A DNA stretch of 7,108 bases from Thermoplasmata archaeon (lineage in GTDB: Archaea; Thermoplasmatota; Thermoplasmata; RBG-16-68-12), in contig JAJYKG010000113.1 of NCBI GenBank assembly GCA_021788795.1, positions 1 to 7,108 on the forward strand, in the 5' to 3' direction. The first letter of the stretch is position 1. Each line of letters opens with the position of its first letter. A program made the position numbers and the translations under genes. Shown piece after piece: positions 6,346 through 7,108 of the stretch. Below the pieces are notes generated by a model. The model was not told the origin of the DNA and did not search any database. It worked only from the letters and a program-made list of their open reading frames with translations.

Positions 6346-6385
6346 CATCCTTGTGGTGGACGACGAACCGTGCCGTTCTAACGGC
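6343..6385 (+). other. Two hairpins downstream of 5S rRNA
   Basis: GTCCATC and GGTGGAC (6343-6349 and 6355-6361) form a 7-bp stem with a 5-nt loop, including one G-T pair; GCCGT and ACGGC (6372-6376 and 6381-6385) form a 5-bp stem with loop TCTA. They may belong to the 5S precursor or its 3' end. No T-run follows directly; the first pyrimidine/T-rich stretch on this strand is at 6418-6440, inside the end of the convergent gene. The remaining bases up to 6414 show no gene. Confidence 0.3.
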
Positions 6386-6414
6386 CGCCGGTCCTTGGAA
6401 CGCTGTCAGCCACT

Positions 6415-7107
6415 CTACCCTTCTTTCGTTTCCTTCTTCCGGCGCGCGCGGCGGCGCATCCCGATCACGAGGAAGGGCACCGCGGCAACGAAGGCGAAGT
6501 CGCTGAGCTCCGGGATCGCGACGATTGCCGAGGCGGAACTGCTCGCGAGCTGGAACCCCCGGGTGGTCGTGTAGTTCGCGTAGGCCCAGTTCACGAGCTG
6601 GGTGCCGTTGAACGAGGCGGAGACCTGGGCCGTGATCGTGATCGAGTGCGAGCCCGGGGCGACGTTCGTGAAGTTCCAGGAGTACATCGAGCCGCTGACC
6701 GTCGTGGGCGCAGGGTTGGACGTGATGTTCACGAGGCCGTTGGGCATCGTGTCGGTGATGGACACGGTCCCCGCGGGGACGGACCCGGTGTTGTTGTAGT
6801 AGATCGTGTACGTCACGTACTGCCCGGCGACGGCGTTGGGCGGCGACACGGTCTTCGCGACCGTGATCATGGGCCGGTGGTAGGTGAAGCTCGCGGAGGA
6901 GGCTCCCGTCCCCACGACCACGTTGTGCTGGTCCGTGTAGTAGAAGCTCGCGGTGTTGGTCGTGAGCGAGCCGTCCGTGCCGTTGCCGTTCACCTGCACG
7001 TTGATCTGCAGGACATTGGTCGTGCCCGGACCGACGTTCGTGAACACCCACCCGTACGTGGAACCGGCCACGGTGGTCGGCGCCGTGCTCGCCGAGACGA
7101 AAGATCG
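6415..7107 (-). CDS. DUF11-type repeat surface glycoprotein with C-terminal anchor (5' partial)
   Basis: C-terminal part (about 230 residues) of a secreted, cell-surface protein built of DUF11-like beta-sandwich repeats. The frame is open to the right edge, so start and signal peptide lie outside; the GTG at 7071 is internal. One nearly complete repeat runs from about 6880 to 6600, with ITVAKTVSPPNAVAGQYVTY and VSITDTMPNG, both typical of the family, and part of another precedes it. A 20-residue block recurs 372 bp apart (7024-7083 and 6652-6711) with 15 identical residues, centred on FTNV. Six N-x-T sequons (NGT, NNT, NIT, NFT, NGT, NYT) suggest dense N-glycosylation. The C-terminus has IPELSD, a hydrophobic helix of about 17 residues and a basic tail RRRARRKK, so the bulk is outside and the tail in the cytosol. 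Possible roles are S-layer, adhesion or scaffold; none can be proved. It is convergent with 5S. Confidence 0.85.
   Translation of the reverse strand, partial: RSFVSASTAPTTVAGSTYGWVFTNVGPGTTNVLQINVQVNGNGTDGSLTTNTASFYYTDQHNVVVGTGASSASFTYHRPMITVAKTVSPPNAVAGQYVTYTIYYNNTGSVPAGTVSITDTMPNGLVNITSNPAPTTVSGSMYSWNFTNVAPGSHSITITAQVSASFNGTQLVNWAYANYTTTRGFQLASSSASAIVAIPELSDFAFVAAVPFLVIGMRRRARRKKETKEG
6652..7083 (-). repeat. Repeated 20-residue block of DUF11-like modules
   Basis: The block beginning APTTV and ending PG occurs at 7024-7083 and again at 6652-6711, with 15 of 20 residues identical. The period of 124 residues is the size of one DUF11-like module plus linker, showing that the modules arose by tandem duplication. 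Confidence 0.7.
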
Positions 7108-7108
7108 G

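Larger units (their letters stand above)
6190..6347 (+). rRNA. 5S ribosomal RNA with an expanded 3' region
   Basis: Large-subunit 5S rRNA. Positions 6192-6290 follow the archaeal consensus closely: helix I strand GACGGC, the loop B/C core with GGTCCCATCCCGAAC and GGAAGTTAAGCCC, then GTACTACGG-TGCGCGAG-CCCGTGGGA, the loop E/helix V part. The 3' strand of helix I is GCCGTC at 6340-6345. Helix I to helix I is 154 nt, about 35 more than the usual 118-122. A consistent model forms an 8-bp helix IV from 6258-6265 (CCCTGCGG) with CCGC (6294-6297) plus AGGG (6316-6319), leaving 18 inserted nt at 6298-6315. A second extra 18 nt lies at 6322-6339. Both can fold into hairpins. Exact mature ends are estimates. 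No 16S, 23S or tRNA gene adjoins it. A rearranged or inactive copy cannot be excluded, but the conserved core looks intact. Confidence 0.92.

Noticed and set aside
6348..6414. A tRNA or other small RNA gene after 5S
   Set aside because: No T-arm GTTCGAATC-like sequence, acceptor stem or CCA end; only short hairpins.
1..7108. CRISPR array, insertion sequence, phage or defence genes
   Set aside because: No regularly spaced direct repeats, transposase, integrase or terminal inverted repeats were seen.

Overview
The window reads as a fragment of a very GC-rich archaeal chromosome. The archaeal signals are an archaeal-type 5S rRNA, a prepilin/preflagellin peptidase with an archaeal-type C-terminal domain, a Rab-like small GTPase, a DUF11-type surface glycoprotein with a C-terminal membrane anchor, and BRE/TATA-like promoter elements. 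The 5S gene stands alone with its own promoter. That arrangement is known from Thermoplasma, where 16S, 23S and 5S genes are unlinked. Together with the gene content it makes an uncultured, GC-rich member of Thermoplasmatota the best guess; this is inference, not proof.

Layout from left to right. Positions 3-743 (+) hold the 3' part of an MscS-family mechanosensitive channel gene, open at the left edge. Its stop codon interlocks with that of a convergent gene at 740-3046 (-), a 768-residue APC-superfamily permease fused to two UspA-like domains. Just upstream of the permease on the same strand is a Rab-like GTPase (3089-3637, -), 42 bp away and possibly co-transcribed. Upstream of that is an MFS transporter (3763-5061, -) with a strong Shine-Dalgarno site. 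A divergent control region of 146 bp follows, then an A24-family prepilin peptidase (5208-6140, +), a solitary 5S rRNA (about 6190-6347, +), and the 3' part of a convergent surface-protein gene (6415-7107, -), open at the right edge.

Most proteins act at the cell envelope: tension release (MscS), solute uptake with nucleotide-type sensing domains (APC-Usp), export or uptake (MFS), processing of secreted pilin-like proteins (peptidase), and a glycosylated surface protein. The GTPase is the only clearly cytosolic regulator. No single pathway can be assigned.

The most unusual item is the 5S rRNA. Its first 100 nt are canonical, but between the loop E/helix V part and the 3' strand of helix I it carries about 36 to 40 extra nucleotides, apparently two 18-nt expansions able to form strong hairpins. 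There is no CRISPR array, tRNA, insertion sequence or phage gene in the window. Very long overlapping reading frames in other frames are by-products of the high GC content.
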